A stretch of 64,000 nucleotides of DNA from Butyrivibrio proteoclasticus (GTDB taxonomy: Bacteria; Bacillota; Clostridia; Lachnospirales; Lachnospiraceae): positions 1 through 64,000 of the forward strand of contig NZ_FOXO01000015.1 in NCBI RefSeq assembly GCF_900115735.1, written 5' to 3'. Every line of letters begins with the position of its first letter. The stretch's first letter is position 1. Shown piece after piece: positions 62,601 to 64,000 of this stretch. Both the position numbers and the translations under genes were made by a program. The notes beneath the pieces are model-generated. The model had not been told where the DNA came from. It made no database searches and saw nothing but the letters and a program-made list of their open reading frames with translations.

Positions 62601-63199
62601 GACTGTATCTCGTCTCCCCACAACTCAATTCTGTAAGGGTTATCCTCAGTAAGGTCAAAGACATCTACAATATCACCACGAACAGAAAACTCACCTGGGC
62701 CCTCAACCTGATAGTTCCTTATATATCCCATTGCCACGAGTTTTCTGGTAATCTCTGTCTCATCAACAGGTTTATGTCTGTCGATTGAAAGGATATTTTC
62801 CTTTATAATCTCAGGCTTTATCTGAGGCGCCATAAGGGCAGAAAAAGTAGTGACCACTGTTACGGGTCTTCCCTCAATAAGCCTTCTCATGCACCTTATT
62901 CTCTGTCTTACAATCTCGTTGCTGTGAACATCAGCCTGGTAAAAGATAAGGTCTTTTGCCGGATACACAGTGACATTCTTGTCATAAAACTTATAGTCCT
63001 CATATATTTCTTTTGCCCGAAGGTCAGAGTAAGTCACAATTATCTTGTACTTAAAGTCAGCCCCAAGACTGTCGATGAAATGGAGCTTTTGTGAATCCAC
63101 GCAGCCGGTAACTTCTGCACAGGCAAAAGGCTTCTCAAGATACTTATTAATTTCTTCAAATTCAATTAACTCATGTAAAGGAGTTGTAATCGCTCTCAT
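59633..63199 (-). CDS. mfd: Transcription-repair coupling factor Mfd
   Basis: 1188 residues. UvrB-like N-terminal module, RNA-polymerase interaction domain near 500-570 (FADLKIGDYVVHEDHGLGIY), RecG-like translocase with Walker A GDVGFGKTE, DEEQRFG, TATPIPRTLHMS, QLRGRVGRS, and a C-terminal TRCF domain. Known: removes stalled RNA polymerase and recruits UvrA. It starts directly after the pth stop (TAAATG), so the two are coupled, as in Bacillus pth-mfd. Confidence 0.97.
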   Translation of the reverse strand: MRAITTPLHELIEFEEINKYLEKPFACAEVTGCVDSQKLHFIDSLGADFKYKIIVTYSDLRAKEIYEDYKFYDKNVTVYPAKDLIFYQADVHSNEIVRQRIRCMRRLIEGRPVTVVTTFSALMAPQIKPEIIKENILSIDRHKPVDETEITRKLVAMGYIRNYQVEGPGEFSVRGDIVDVFDLTEDNPYRIELWGDEIQSIRSFDILSQRSLEKLESIEIYPASEIILDEDKLREGMDRIQEETDRCVEVLRSEFKTKEAHQLKTQTQELREQLFELKTSVNLESYIRYFYEDTVTIQEMFPKGKSCIFIDEPGRVAEHAMAVEAEFRESMTHRAEKGYVLPGQMDLLYGTDNCVSRMANGRRVIISSLPIPKSQNIFSPEKSWDIRTRSVAPYNNSFESLVKDLKAYVKQGYRVLILSGSRTRAKRIVDDLRDNLVSAFYSEDPGRVLKPGEIMTYYGRILKGFEYPDIKFAVIAESDIFTEHTKKRKKKKSTYKGEKISDFADLKIGDYVVHEDHGLGIYRGIEKIETDHVVKDYIKVEYGDGGNLYILATGLSVIQKYASGGDDSEHAHKPKLNKLGSGDWSHTKAKVKAAVEEVAQDLVELYAKRQQAVGYQFGKDTVWQQEFEDAFPYQETDDQLTAIEDTKRDMESTKTMDRLICGDVGFGKTEIAIRAAFKAVQDGKQVAVLVPTTILAQQHYNTFSERMRDFPVRVDLMSRFRTAAEQKKTVQDLQKGLVDIVIGTHRLLSKDVKYKDLGLLIVDEEQRFGVTHKEKLKTLKENIDVLTLSATPIPRTLHMSLVGIREMSVLEEAPNDRMPIQTYVMEYNDELVREAIVRELSRNGQVYYVYNRVNTIADMAAQIQKLVPEANVAFAHGQMKESELERIMYDFIDGTIDVLVSTTIIETGLDISNVNTMIIHDSDKMGLSQLYQLRGRVGRSNRTAYAFLMYKRDKMLKEVAEKRLSAIREFTDLGSGFKIAMRDLEIRGAGSLLGRKQSGHMQAVGYDLYCKMLGEAVRIKKGDSTDDELLNAINTSIDLDVDAFIPNEYILNEEQKLEIYKRIATLENQQECDDMRDELIDRFGEVPQAADNLLRISLLRSKAHSLYIPEIKGGNGIIEFKINPNAKIDAGKIPGFIASYKGNMAFHSAGIPVFVYKYQKDGNPTKAGQKLLEDTEEIVEKMKALVRE

Positions 63200-63769
63200 T
63201 TATTTTTTACCGTTAAACTTGTTCATGGCGCTGTCGACGCCATTATCCATTATCTCAACAACTGCTCCTAATGCTAAATCTATTCCTTCTTTTATAGAAA
63301 CCTGGTCTTCACCCTCAAAGTGGCCAAGTACCCAGTCAACCATATCGTATTCTTTAGGTTTTTTGCCAACTCCAACGCGGACGCGTTTAAATTCGCTATG
63401 TCCAAGCTGAGCTATTATGTTCTTAAGTCCGTTATGCCCGCCGGCGCTGCCCTTTGGCCTTACCCTTATGTTTCCTGCATCAAGCTCAACATCATCCGAT
63501 ATGACTATAAGTTCTTCTTTTGTATCCACTTTAAAATAATCACATATTGGTCTGATGGCTTCACCGCTAAGATTCATGTAGGTAAGAGGCTTCACAAGGA
63601 TAACTCTCTCATTTCCAATTCTTCCTTTTCCAAATGCCGCCTTGAACTTAGTCTCAGTAAGCTCTATTCCGTATTTATCTGAAAGGGCATCTATTGTTGC
63701 AAAGCCCACGTTATGTCTTGTTCCAAAATATTTCTTTTCAGGGTTTCCAAGTCCCGCTATTACAAACAT
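63200..63769 (-). CDS. pth: Peptidyl-tRNA hydrolase
   Basis: 189 residues from ATG 63769 (GAGGAAACAGGAAGA upstream), the normal length; an in-frame GTG at 63823 would add 18 residues (MLGILGKLFGKKEEETGR) and cannot be excluded. AGLGNPEKKYFGTRHNVGF holds the catalytic His, and VISDDVELDAG the Asp. Known: frees tRNA from stalled peptidyl-tRNA. Upstream terminator at 63853. Confidence 0.95.
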   Translation of the reverse strand: MFVIAGLGNPEKKYFGTRHNVGFATIDALSDKYGIELTETKFKAAFGKGRIGNERVILVKPLTYMNLSGEAIRPICDYFKVDTKEELIVISDDVELDAGNIRVRPKGSAGGHNGLKNIIAQLGHSEFKRVRVGVGKKPKEYDMVDWVLGHFEGEDQVSIKEGIDLALGAVVEIMDNGVDSAMNKFNGKK

Positions 63770-63852
63770 TCTTCCTGTTTCCTCTTCTTTTTTACCAAAT
63801 AGTTTCCCCAAAATACCCAACACGCTTATTTTACCCTTTTATACACCGAAAT

Positions 63853-63891
63853 AAATGGGGCTTAGTACAAAATGTACTTTAAGCCCCATTT
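63853..63891 (-). terminator. Terminator between the partial upstream gene and pth
   Basis: 12-bp outer stem AAATGGGGCTTA / TAAGCCCCATTT with an inner GTACA / TGTAC stem; T-rich sequence follows on the minus strand. Confidence 0.88.
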
Positions 63892-63942
63892 AATTGTATT
63901 CACTATACCATTATTCTGTTAATTAAAGCAAGTAGATATGGA

Positions 63943-64000
63943 TTATTCTGTAACTTCTCCATCTGCCGTTTCTTCTACTGCTGCTTTGTCGTAAGCATCA
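63943..64000 (-). CDS. C-terminal end of an unidentified protein
   Basis: Only the last 19 residues are present: DAYDKAAVEETADGEVTE and stop. Acidic, Ala/Glu-rich tail. In Bacillus the gene before pth encodes ribosomal protein L25/Ctc, which has such a tail, so that is a candidate but cannot be shown here. Confidence 0.5.
   Translation of the reverse strand, partial: DAYDKAAVEETADGEVTE

Overview
The window reads as chromosomal sequence from a motile, low-GC Gram-positive anaerobe of the Lachnospiraceae, most like Butyrivibrio or Pseudobutyrivibrio. That placement is inferred from protein families (type III glutamine synthetase, DUF6465, the 155-residue MltG-like protein), from Bacillus-type gene orders and from CIRCE/sigma-A signals; no database search was possible. 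Nearly all genes are on the minus strand and are core housekeeping genes.

Layout. 1-6.3 kb: end of a polysaccharide/cell-envelope region (partial gmd, AraC regulator, CAP-domain secreted protein, LIC_10190-like membrane protein, DUF212, rfbD, DUF3048 lipoprotein). 6.4-12.7 kb: cdaA-cdaR-glmM-HPr (c-di-AMP and amino-sugar supply), two unknown membrane proteins, a TIGR03826 flagellar-operon protein and comF. 12.7-18.2 kb: recD2, then a flgJ-like gene, flhP, flhO and mbl. 18.4-25.4 kb: uvrB-uvrA behind a LexA-like box, and a PP2C / Ser-Thr kinase / small membrane protein operon. 25.6-33.9 kb: ftsE-ftsX-M23 hydrolase-ctpA, a PucR/CdaR-type regulator, a sigma-D-driven yjfB, a CPBP protease, cvfB and an acyl-ACP thioesterase. 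34-43 kb: tRNA-Gln(CUG), glutamine synthetase III, and the ireB-ruvX-DUF1292-rnj-mltG-trmR-U32 cluster, then mtaB. 43-53 kb: a His-less HPr-like gene, thiI with a cysteine desulfurase, rsmE, prmA, and the CIRCE-controlled hrcA-grpE-dnaK-dnaJ operon. 53-64 kb: DUF6465, an aminotransferase, an ABC exporter, a U32-like orphan in a palindrome-rich zone, mfd and pth.

The unusual part is 56.66-59.63 kb. Only one gene (57386-58339) can be supported there. Upstream of it stand two long imperfect hairpins of about 190 nt each and three shorter ones. Downstream lies a 1.16-kb non-coding element bounded by inverted repeats of 279 and 232 nt. Each arm contains a 126-nt hairpin. The 646-nt core holds two nested pairs of a GGGTATATA box and then four evenly spaced inverted pairs of a GTRGGATAA box with a repeat period of 73-75 bp. 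I recognise no known element in this, and it is the best candidate for something undescribed.

Functional links: cell-envelope synthesis and division (cdaA/R, glmM, mbl, ftsEX-M23, ctpA, MltG-like, IreB, kinase/phosphatase), translation and tRNA anticodon-loop modification (mtaB, thiI, trmR, U32, rsmE, prmA, pth), DNA repair (uvrAB, mfd, recD2, ruvX) and protein folding (hrcA-grpE-dnaK-dnaJ).
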